Below the pieces are notes generated by a model. That model saw only the letters and a program-made list of their open reading frames with translations. It ran no database searches and was not told the DNA's origin. This document shows, piece by piece, positions 9,273-16,463 of a stretch of 64,000 nucleotides of DNA. A program made the position numbers and the translations under genes. Source of the DNA: Arthrobacter sp. AZCC_0090. GTDB taxonomy: Bacteria; Actinomycetota; Actinomycetes; Actinomycetales; Micrococcaceae. Position 1 is the stretch's first letter, and each line of letters opens with the position of its first letter. The DNA lies in assembly GCF_014207375.1 (NCBI RefSeq), contig NZ_JACHEE010000002.1, positions 290,885-354,884 on the forward strand, written 5' to 3'.

Positions 9273-9382
9273 CAGCGCCTCGCTTCTCCTTTGAATAGAT
9301 GATCAGGCAACGAGGCCCTCCCGATTGCGAATCTCCATCCCCATACTCTTGCACAGCCGATGAGAACGGCTACCGAACGTGT

Positions 9383-11287
9383 TCACACGTGGAAGTAGTG
9401 GTTCTTGCGTGGTTGTTGGCGCGGGTCGATGTGGGGTGGCGGGATGAACCAAGGCACGCCAGCTTGGACTTGGATGTGCCACTCTTCCTTGTGAATCAGA
9501 TGGTGGTGGTGACTGCAGAGCAAGACACCATTGCCGACACTGGTAGGCCCGCCCCGGGACCAATACTCGATGTGGTGGGCTTCGCACCACGGGGCCGGCA
9601 TCGTGCACGAAGGAAATGCGCAGCCTTTGTCCCTGGCAGTGATGGCCTTCCGGATGTGGGCGGGGAAGATCCTGGAGGCCCGGCCTATGTCCAGCACTTG
9701 GCCTTCCCCGCCGAGGACAACGGGGATGATATCGGCGTCGCAGGCGATCTTCCGCAGCGTGGCCGTGGGGACCGGACCAGTGAAAGTAAAGGTCCCCGTG
9801 CCCGTTTGCGGCTGTGATTGCCCGAACAGCGCCGGTTGCCGGTGCGGCAGCGACCCGCCGGCGTGCGCCGGTTGTTCAGATTGCTCGGGGAAGGTGAGTT
9901 GCCCAGCGTATTTGAGCGGTGTCAGGAGGTCCCGGTGGTCGATGGTGGCCATGATCTGGGGGCGCTGGCCTCCGGACGCGGGCAATGCCCCCGTGGCGAG
10001 GGCGATCTTGCAGGCGCCCAACAACCCGTCCAGGAGTTTCTGCGCCCTCGTGCGGCGGTCCAGGGGCGCGGCATCATCGCGTGAAACACCTGGCCGATCG
10101 CTCACCGAAGCGTTTGGCGGGTCATTCCCGCAGCCCGCGTCCACCTGGCTGTCCCTCGGTCCAGGCTCCTCAGATGTGCGAGTCCGGGGATTGGTGGCGG
10201 TGTTCATGACAGTGAGCAAGTGTTCGTATTGGTCCTGGGTGGCGAAGATTTCCAGATGCTGCAGCCCGTGTTTGGGTCGACGGAGGAAGGCGCCCTGAAG
10301 GTGGCGCAAGGCTTCTTCGCTGGGCTCGGTACCGTCCTGGTCGATGGCCTCGGTCCAGCGGCGGGCGATCCTGGCCAGGAAATCGGCGTCGTTCTCGCCC
10401 GCCGTCATGGTCAGCGCGTGTTCCATGTCCGCGGCTGCTTCGGGGCTGCACAGGGGCCGGACGCGTTCAAGAGCCGTGGTAATGGTGCTGGCCGACCGGG
10501 AAGCGATGCTCCCGCAGGCCAAGGCCGCGGCCGCTTCCGCATATCGTGGCTGTATCGTTTGCCCCGTCAGTGAGCGGGCGGGAAGCAGATTCTCCGCGAG
10601 GGCAAGGCGGCGGCGGGCCTCGGCCGCGCTGATCCTCAAGAGCGAGCGCAAGTGCTCGCCCGTGTTCCTGAACTCCTGGACCCCGGCTCGGTCCGTTTCC
10701 GCCACAACACCCGCGACACATGCGCTGAGCGCATCGGCACTGGATTCGGACGTACTGGTGCGGGCGGTTCCGTCACCGAACCCCTCACCGAGCCCGCCGT
10801 CGTCGACGTCGGCACGGGTACCGGCTGCCTCAGCCTCCGCTCCTGCGTTGCCAGCTCCAGCTCTGGAACGGCCTGCCCCGACGCCAGCTCCCCAGCCTGT
10901 GATCCAGCCAGTTTTGCTGGCCGGCTCGTGTTGTCGCACACGGTGCAACTGTCCCGCGGCGACGACCTGCAAATAATCGAGGGTGCGGGACAGCTCCTCC
11001 ACGCGGAAGGCAAACGCAGCGGAGTCCTGCAACCCCAGCGACCCGACGTCGTCGACCGCCGTCCGCGCCAGCGACCGCAACGCCGCAAGAGTACTCTCCA
11101 GAACCCGCTGCGGACCACCGTGACCGCCGCTGTGATCCTCGCTCGGATCCAGCAGAGCGAGTCGGCGCAGCTCCGGCGCTTGACGAGCCGCAGCCACTCT
11201 ACGCGGCTCCCGCCCCCTATGGGACACCAGGAACCGGTCGCCGAGCACAGCGCCCTGGCGGGTGCTGAGGTGTCCGGTCGCTTCCAT
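9383..11287 (-). CDS. DUF222 domain and HNH endonuclease-signature protein (13E12-like)
   Basis: 634 residues. The N-terminal and central part is the DUF222 helical region typical of actinobacterial 13E12-repeat proteins (LLRISAAEARRRLALAENL, GSIASRSASTI). The C-terminus carries an HNH fold: CAFPSC, CEAHHIEYWSRGG, then NGVLLCSHHHHLIH, with the zinc cysteines and catalytic histidines intact. Low-complexity Gly/Ala/Glu sequence sits near residues 125-180. These genes are common and multicopy in Arthrobacter-type genomes. The function is not established; nuclease activity is inferred from the HNH motif. Confidence 0.85.
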   Translation of the reverse strand: MEATGHLSTRQGAVLGDRFLVSHRGREPRRVAAARQAPELRRLALLDPSEDHSGGHGGPQRVLESTLAALRSLARTAVDDVGSLGLQDSAAFAFRVEELSRTLDYLQVVAAGQLHRVRQHEPASKTGWITGWGAGVGAGRSRAGAGNAGAEAEAAGTRADVDDGGLGEGFGDGTARTSTSESSADALSACVAGVVAETDRAGVQEFRNTGEHLRSLLRISAAEARRRLALAENLLPARSLTGQTIQPRYAEAAAALACGSIASRSASTITTALERVRPLCSPEAAADMEHALTMTAGENDADFLARIARRWTEAIDQDGTEPSEEALRHLQGAFLRRPKHGLQHLEIFATQDQYEHLLTVMNTATNPRTRTSEEPGPRDSQVDAGCGNDPPNASVSDRPGVSRDDAAPLDRRTRAQKLLDGLLGACKIALATGALPASGGQRPQIMATIDHRDLLTPLKYAGQLTFPEQSEQPAHAGGSLPHRQPALFGQSQPQTGTGTFTFTGPVPTATLRKIACDADIIPVVLGGEGQVLDIGRASRIFPAHIRKAITARDKGCAFPSCTMPAPWCEAHHIEYWSRGGPTSVGNGVLLCSHHHHLIHKEEWHIQVQAGVPWFIPPPHIDPRQQPRKNHYFHV

Positions 11288-11335
11288 GGAACTACTCTGC
11301 CAGCAGGCCCCGACAAAATAACCCGCCCACCCCTT

Positions 11336-12322
11336 TCAGTGGCGCGTGATCCTCAAAGCGCAGGATTCACCGACCGCAAGTTCGGCTTCGCCACCTACCG
11401 GGAAAGTCAGCATAGGCGAAGTGTGGCCAAAATCAGCGTTGGCGAGCACCGGCAAGCCTGCAAGGACGGATTGCTTGGCCACAATCGAGGCAAGCAGTGC
11501 CCGGGTCATTTGGCTTGCCTGCTGAAAGCGACCGACCACCAACCCCCTGACACCGCGAGCTTCCGGCGTCTGGAGGAGAAAAGCCAGATCCCGAGCGAAA
11601 GTGGCCGGATGGCTTTCGAAGTCATCCTCCAAGAAGAGGAGTGCCCCTTCCAAGGACGGCATGTTCGCCGTTCCTTGCAGAAGATTCAGGGTGCAGAGGT
11701 TTCCGCCCACAATCCTTCCGCTAGCAGTGCCGCCTTGCAGCGGCCACCAGCCATCGCTCGGAATCAGCGTTCGCCCATCTTGGTCGCGGAACCATGTGTC
11801 GTCTGTCCATGCCTCGGCCGGACGTATGTCCATGGTCGCCTGGCCAAACAACGCGTCCACAAACCAAGTGTGGCTCTCCTCGAAGTGGTCCCTCATGCCA
11901 AACGTGGACCAGTGGGGCCCCGAATAGGTCACCAGTCCGGTTCGCGCGTGAATAGCGTTTTGAAGGGCCGTGATGTCCGAATAGCCGCACAGGATCTTCG
12001 GGTTCGCCGCGATGAGATCCCAGTCCAGGTACGGGAGCAATTCATTGCTGCTGAATCCACCGATCACGGTCAGGATTCCGGCCACATCCGGATCCGAGAA
12101 AGCCGCATGAAGATCATCAACGCGCGACTGCACTGACGACGAAAGAAGTCCGTCCATCTCGTCCACGTGCTCCCCGAAGGAAAGCCGCAGTCCCATCTCC
12201 GCGAAGCGCCTCTCGATGTGGCTCGTATTGTCGTGCTCCATGACCACGGCACGGCTCAGGGCAGGTGCAACGACGCGTACCAAGTCACCGCGACGAAATT
12301 TGGGCGGGTAGATAGATGGCAT
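11336..12322 (-). CDS. S66 family LD-carboxypeptidase / MccF-like peptidase
   Basis: 328 residues from the ATG at 12322, where MPSIYPPKFRRGDLVRVVAPA begins the conserved N-terminus; the frame is open far upstream but that part overlaps lpdA and is not coding. The serine nucleophile lies in CGYSDITAL, the acidic residue in LFLEDDFE and the histidine in FGHTSPMLTFPVGG. S66 enzymes either trim murein tetrapeptides (LD-carboxypeptidase) or cleave peptide-nucleotide antibiotics (MccF). The motif VIGGFSSNELLPYLDW is closer to the MccF branch. No microcin cluster is present, so the role is open. Confidence 0.87.
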   Translation of the reverse strand: MPSIYPPKFRRGDLVRVVAPALSRAVVMEHDNTSHIERRFAEMGLRLSFGEHVDEMDGLLSSSVQSRVDDLHAAFSDPDVAGILTVIGGFSSNELLPYLDWDLIAANPKILCGYSDITALQNAIHARTGLVTYSGPHWSTFGMRDHFEESHTWFVDALFGQATMDIRPAEAWTDDTWFRDQDGRTLIPSDGWWPLQGGTASGRIVGGNLCTLNLLQGTANMPSLEGALLFLEDDFESHPATFARDLAFLLQTPEARGVRGLVVGRFQQASQMTRALLASIVAKQSVLAGLPVLANADFGHTSPMLTFPVGGEAELAVGESCALRITRH

Positions 12323-12366
12323 GTCCTCGACGCTAGCAAACCAAAGCCGGCTGAGAACGAGGCTAA

Positions 12367-13776
12367 CTACATATGCACGTGCAGCCGTCGCGCGGCTTCC
12401 GAGATGGACCCGGTCAGCGAGGGGTACACGGTAAAGGTGCTCGCGAGGTCGTCGACGTGCAGTTTTTGCTTCACGGCAACAGCGATCGGGAAGATCAGCT
12501 CGGAAGCGTTCGGTCCCACGACGACGCCGCCGATCACGGTGCCGGAACCCTTGCGCGCGATGATCTTGACGAAGCCGTCCTTGGTGTTGCGCATCTTGGC
12601 GCGGGCGTTGCTCAGCAGGGACAGTGTGATCACGTCGCCCTGGTACTTGCCGGATTCGAGGTCGGCCTCGGAGACGCCCACGGAAGCGATTTCCGGTGAC
12701 GTGAAAATGTTGGCCGCCACCTGGTGGAGCTTGATGGGCATGACGGCGTCGCCCAGGAAGTGCGCAACCGCAATGCGGCCCTGCATGGCAGCGACGGAGG
12801 CGAGTGCCAAGATCCCCGTGCAGTCGCCTGCGGCGTAAATGTTCGGCGCCGTGGTGCGAGAAACGCCGTCCACTTTGATGTGGCCGGACTCCGTGACAGC
12901 CACGCCCGCCTCTTCCAACCCGATTCCGGCGGTGTTGGGGATAGAACCCACGCAGACGAGGCAATGGCTGCCCGTCACGACGGAACCGTCACCCAAGGTG
13001 ACCTGCACGCCGGCGTCTGTCCTTTCCACGGCTTCGGCGCGAGAGCGGGACAGGACGCGCACGCCGCGGCGCTTGAAGACACCTTCAAGGACCTGGGCCG
13101 CGTCCGTGTCCGATCCCGGCAGCACCTGGTCGCGGCTCGAAATGAGGGTGACGTTGGAGCCAAGGCCGTTGTAGGCCGAAGCGAACTCGGCGCCAGTGAC
13201 GCCGGAACCAACGACGATCAGGTCTTCCGGAAGTTCCTCAAGGTTGTAAATCTGTGCCCAGTTGAGGATGCGCTCGCCGTCGGGCTTCGCCGTGGGCAGT
13301 TCGCGGGGGTGTGCGCCGACGGCCAGGAGGATGGCGTCGGCGGTGATCGTCTTGGTGCCGTCGGAAGTGATGACCTCGATGGTGTGGTTGTCCACGAGCC
13401 TTCCCGAACCCATGAGGATTTCCACGTCAAGGTGTTCGAGGCCCACCCGGATGTCGTCGGACTGCTCCCGGGCAAGGTGCAGGACGCGGTCATTGATGTG
13501 GCCCAGGTCCGCGCGCATGCCCGGCGCTACATCGCCGCCGTCGACCGCGAACTTGACACCCAGCTCCCCCGCCTCACCGACGCGGGTCATGAGATCCGCC
13601 GTCGCGATCAGGGTTTTGGAAGGCACGACGTCGGTGAGGACGGCTGAGCCGCCGAGCCCGGCGCGCTCGATGAGGGTGACCCGCGCTCCCAGGTGCGCTG
13701 CGACCATAGCCGCTTCATATCCGCCTGGACCTCCGCCCAGGATCGCGATTCGTGGTGAGCTGAAGTCAGGATGCAT
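12367..13776 (-). CDS. lpdA: NAD(P)H-quinone dehydrogenase, LpdA-type flavoprotein
   Basis: 469 residues from the ATG at 13776 (MHPDFSSPRIA); an upstream TTG at 13791 would add five residues. FAD and NAD Rossmann motifs read LGGGPGGYEAA and VVGSGVTGAEFA. Where lipoamide dehydrogenases have the CxxxxC redox pair, this protein has GGSAVLTDVVPSKT with no cysteine, as in Mycobacterium tuberculosis LpdA (Rv3303c), a quinone reductase. It therefore should not act as E3 of 2-oxoacid dehydrogenases. The C-terminal dimerisation domain is complete. It is divergent from punA, an arrangement reminiscent of the mycobacterial lpdA-deoD-pmmB region. Confidence 0.88.
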   Translation of the reverse strand: MHPDFSSPRIAILGGGPGGYEAAMVAAHLGARVTLIERAGLGGSAVLTDVVPSKTLIATADLMTRVGEAGELGVKFAVDGGDVAPGMRADLGHINDRVLHLAREQSDDIRVGLEHLDVEILMGSGRLVDNHTIEVITSDGTKTITADAILLAVGAHPRELPTAKPDGERILNWAQIYNLEELPEDLIVVGSGVTGAEFASAYNGLGSNVTLISSRDQVLPGSDTDAAQVLEGVFKRRGVRVLSRSRAEAVERTDAGVQVTLGDGSVVTGSHCLVCVGSIPNTAGIGLEEAGVAVTESGHIKVDGVSRTTAPNIYAAGDCTGILALASVAAMQGRIAVAHFLGDAVMPIKLHQVAANIFTSPEIASVGVSEADLESGKYQGDVITLSLLSNARAKMRNTKDGFVKIIARKGSGTVIGGVVVGPNASELIFPIAVAVKQKLHVDDLASTFTVYPSLTGSISEAARRLHVHM

Positions 13777-13899
13777 GGTCACAATGATCAATTCTTACTT
13801 ATTGACGGCGCCACTGCCACTAAGCCCCACCTGAGAACGCTCGGAGAGGCCCGTTGTCACTGTTCAAGAGTGCCCTGTTCAACAGCGCGGACGGCACTG

Positions 13900-13911
13900 T
13901 AGCTTGTACCA
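13900..13911 (+). promoter_or_regulatory. Candidate leaderless promoter (-10) of punA
   Basis: TAGCTT at 13900-13905 sits six bases before the punA GTG with no Shine-Dalgarno sequence between. That places the transcription start at or next to the start codon, as in leaderless actinobacterial mRNAs. No convincing -35 was found. Confidence 0.4.
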
Positions 13912-14730
13912 GTGAGTAACACAGAGCTGATCAACACAGACCCATTCGAGGCCGCCAAAGCTGCGGCCGACTACATCGCGGCGGAGACCGGCGTCGAATC
14001 CCATGACGTCGCCCTCGTGCTCGGCTCAGGCTGGGGCGCAGCCGCCGATCTCATAGGGGAAACGACGGCGACCCTCACGGCATCGGAAGTTCCCGGCTTC
14101 TCGGCCCCTGCGGTTGAGGGGCATGTGGGCACCATCCGCTCGGTCCTGACGAAGGAGGGCAAGCGTGCCCTCGTGCTGGGCGCGCGCACCCACTACTACG
14201 AAGGCAAAGGCGTTCGATCGGTGGTCCACGGCGTGCGCACGGCCGCGGCTGCAGGATGCAAGACCCTGGTGGTAACCAACGGCTGCGGCGGCCTGAACCA
14301 GGCGTGGACCCCTGGCACTCCGGTGCTGATCAGTGACCACATCAACCTGACGGCGGCTTCTCCCTTGGAAGGCGCCACGTTCGTTGACCTCACGGACTTG
14401 TACTCCTCGCGCATCCGCGGCCTGGCGCGCGAGGTGGATCCCACGCTCGACGAAGGCGTCTACGCGCAGTTCACCGGCCCGCATTACGAGACGCCGGCCG
14501 AAGTCCAGTACGCCAAGCGAATCGGCGCGGACCTGGTGGGCATGTCCACCGCCTTGGAAGCCATCGCCGGCCGACACGCGGGGATGGAGGTCTTCGGCAT
14601 CTCCTTGGTCACCAATCTGGCCGCCGGGATCAGCCCGGTACCTCTGAGCCACCAGGAAGTCATAGAAGCAGGCCAGACGGCGGGCGCACGTATTTCGCGA
14701 CTCCTGGCGGACATCATCGCCAAGCTCTGA
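13912..14730 (+). CDS. punA: Purine-nucleoside phosphorylase, trimeric class
   Basis: 272 residues. Family motifs are intact: VLGSGWGAAA (phosphate loop), GARTHYYEGKG, VTNGCGGLN, GPHYETPAEV and the long signature GMSTALEAIAGRHAGMEV. The enzyme cleaves inosine or guanosine with phosphate to base and ribose-1-phosphate. The product could go to the phospho-sugar mutase now 10 kb downstream and to deoC at 45.2 kb. The GTG start is supported by family length and the -10 box next to it. Its last nine codons and terminator are duplicated at 16341-16450. Confidence 0.93.
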   Translation: MSNTELINTDPFEAAKAAADYIAAETGVESHDVALVLGSGWGAAADLIGETTATLTASEVPGFSAPAVEGHVGTIRSVLTKEGKRALVLGARTHYYEGKGVRSVVHGVRTAAAAGCKTLVVTNGCGGLNQAWTPGTPVLISDHINLTAASPLEGATFVDLTDLYSSRIRGLAREVDPTLDEGVYAQFTGPHYETPAEVQYAKRIGADLVGMSTALEAIAGRHAGMEVFGISLVTNLAAGISPVPLSHQEVIEAGQTAGARISRLLADIIAKL

Positions 14731-14810
14731 TTTACCAACCGCGGTTAGGGCCAGGATAGCGGGACTAACGCCGAACGCCGTCGAGCAGAAACTCTGCTCG
14801 ACGGCGTTCG
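14701..14810. repeat. 110-bp direct repeat, copy A (punA 3' end and terminator)
   Basis: From CTCCTGGCGG at 14701 to ACGGCGTTCG at 14810 the sequence recurs at 16341-16450 with two mismatches (C/A at 14721, C/T in the terminator arm). The first 30 bases encode the last nine residues of PunA plus stop; the rest is the terminator. The flanking bases differ on both sides, so the repeat borders are sharp. Copy A keeps the gene intact. Confidence 0.9.
14772..14810 (+). terminator. Terminator of punA
   Basis: Perfect 18-base arms (CGAACGCCGTCGAGCAGA and its complement) around AAC, 42 bp after the stop. The copy at 16412-16450 has one changed base in the right arm. There is no long U tract, as usual in high-GC genomes. 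Confidence 0.8.
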
Positions 14811-14912
14811 CAAATGAACTGAATATTCGATGACACATCGGGCAATATTCCCGACATGGCCTCTCGAAATTGAAAGGAATATTGCACCCGATCCCCGTGA
14901 AAGGCGCAAACC

Positions 14913-15542
14913 TTAAGGCGCGGTCAATTCCCTGAGCGCGGTGACGAACTGAACCGGGTCCTCGTGAGTGGTGTCCGACACGACGAGGTGCCGACGAGTG
15001 ATGCGCTGGGCGTAGTGTCCGTCATACGGCATGGAAATTACGGTGTCGAGCCCGGTTTTCCACGCCTCGATGAGGGCAGAAAGGCTGGTTCGTTCCGGGC
15101 TGGGCTCGATTGGCTGGAGGTGACGTTGCCGCACAGAATCGAACCAGCGCATGAAGGCTTGCTTGTCCAGTCCTTCAAATCCGTATTCATCGGACCAGGA
15201 TGGTGCGACCGCCGGGTGCAGTTCCTGGCCGGGTTGCGATTGGACTCTCAGAACCTCCGAGGTGGGGTGCCGGCGTTTTCGGTCCTCCACCGTGTACCAG
15301 GCAATGGCACGGTCCCACGCTCGTCTCCAGCGATCTTCCCATTCGTCGCGGCCGGGGGTGTCGGGCAGCTTGGACCCTCCGGCGTCGGGCGCGGACGCCA
15401 TCGGCGGAATTTCCCGGTAACCAGCGAGCCCCCAAGCGTTACGGACAAACAGAAGGAGCGCGAGGGAGGGCGGAAAGTAATCCACGGTGATGGCCATGTC
15501 ACTGGGCCACCGGTTGTTCGGCAACGGTAGCTGGCGGCGCAT
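14913..15542 (-). CDS. Hypothetical protein of the punA-flanked insert
   Basis: 209 residues, no family recognised. Early residues DYFPPSLALLLFVRNAWGLAGY are weakly hydrophobic but do not make a clear signal peptide. The rest is soluble and rich in Trp, Arg and Pro (DEWEDRWRRAWDRAIAWYTVEDRKRR). It is divergent from the secreted protein gene, 147 bp away, and lies wholly inside the repeat-bracketed insert. A role paired with that protein, for example immunity, is possible but unsupported by any motif. Confidence 0.6.
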   Translation of the reverse strand: MRRQLPLPNNRWPSDMAITVDYFPPSLALLLFVRNAWGLAGYREIPPMASAPDAGGSKLPDTPGRDEWEDRWRRAWDRAIAWYTVEDRKRRHPTSEVLRVQSQPGQELHPAVAPSWSDEYGFEGLDKQAFMRWFDSVRQRHLQPIEPSPERTSLSALIEAWKTGLDTVISMPYDGHYAQRITRRHLVVSDTTHEDPVQFVTALRELTAP

Positions 15543-15689
15543 AATTTCCCCCTTTTGGTTGACACCTTACCCGTGTCATCGGGGTCAAGGAACCCCATTT
15601 GAATTTGGCGAATGGATTCCATTGACGAGGCGATCGGAATGCCCATAAACTCGGCGTCACTCAGGGGGATGAGTGTCTAGGAGAATTAA

Positions 15690-16323
15690 ATGAAATTGAA
15701 TAGTTTGCGCGTATCCGTGCTTTCCGTCGTGCTTGCGGCGTTGATCGGAGCAGGGTTGACTGCAGTTCCAGCGAACGCCGAAGCGAAACAGCCAGCACCT
15801 TCACCTAGTGCGGTTCAGGGCACAGTGCGGTTGGAGTATCTCGGGTTTAATGAGAAAACCGCCAAGGCCAATGGCTATGAAATCCGCACTGACAAGGATG
15901 GAGTCAAGTACTCCATACCTGTCAACACACCAAAGGGGGTGTTCTGAGGGAGCCATCTACATTCCAGGCACAAAACGCCCGGAGCCTGGCGAAATCGTGA
16001 CGATGGGCACGGTCTACGGCAACTGCGGCACAGCCACTCTCACAGGAACAGGTCAAGGCTTCTTCACCGCCTACAACATCTCAGACCCGTGGATGGGCGG
16101 ACCGGCGTCGCATATCTGGCGGGTTGTCGTCGCTTCGGCAAACTCCTATGACATCTACAACCTTGACGGCCGCGCTCCTTGGTTCAGCAGCTCATGGTCG
16201 GCAACCAGATCATGGTCATGGAAGGCTGATTTCTTCAATGGTTGGGTGTCTCAGGGAATTGTCTTCGGGCGGACCGGAATGGTGTGCGGTGCCCTGACTC
16301 CTGGCGATTCATGGTGGGGTTGA
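15690..16323 (+). pseudogene. Secreted protein gene with a +1 frameshift in a G5 run
   Basis: AGGAGA precedes the ATG at 15690. The first frame encodes a Sec signal (MKLNSLRVSV... ending AVPANAEA) and continues to a stop at 15945-15947. Removing one G from the GGGGG run near 15935 joins it in frame to KGCSEGAIYIPG and on to a stop at 16323, giving about 210 residues. The downstream part is rich in Gly, Trp and Ser (WKADFFNGWVSQGIVF) with cysteines in KGCSE, YGNCGTA and GMVCGAL. It could be a pseudogene, a programmed slip or a sequencing error. No family recognised. Confidence 0.65.
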
Positions 16324-16340
16324 TTCGGGTACGGTATGTC

Positions 16341-16450
16341 CTCCTGGCGGACATCATCGCAAAGCTCTGATTTACCAACCGCGGTTAGGGCCAGGATAGC
16401 GGGACTAACGCCGAACGCCGTCGAGCAGAAACTCTGTTCGACGGCGTTCG
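16341..16450. repeat. 110-bp direct repeat, copy B
   Basis: Second copy of the punA tail and terminator, 108 of 110 bases identical to 14701-14810. The codons for LLADIIAKL and the stop are preserved though nothing in frame precedes them. The terminator half (16412-16450) now lies 14 bp beyond the stop of the minus-strand permease and can serve that gene. Confidence 0.9.
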
Positions 16451-16463
16451 TTGGTTGATTGCC

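Larger units (their letters stand above)
14811..16340. mobile_element. 1.53-kb insert between direct repeats at the punA 3' end
   Basis: The segment between the two 110-bp repeats carries a minus-strand hypothetical gene and a divergent, frameshifted secreted protein gene. Its second half is visibly more AT-rich than its surroundings. The arrangement (host 3' end regenerated at the junction) is what integrative elements leave, but no integrase or transposase lies inside. It may be an integrated passenger, a remnant that has lost its integrase, or the product of recombination between the repeats. Confidence 0.5.

Noticed and set aside
10652..12136. 494-codon plus-strand frame across the DUF222 and S66 genes
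   Set aside because: Crosses the boundary of two well-supported minus-strand genes and has no motif.
12323..12964. N-terminal extension of the S66 peptidase to 542 residues
   Set aside because: The extension lies antisense-frame inside lpdA on the same strand and lacks family similarity; the ATG at 12322 starts the conserved sequence.
12367..13776. Dihydrolipoamide dehydrogenase (E3)
   Set aside because: The redox-active cysteine pair is absent (GGSAVLTDVVPSK), so the quinone-reductase LpdA reading is better.
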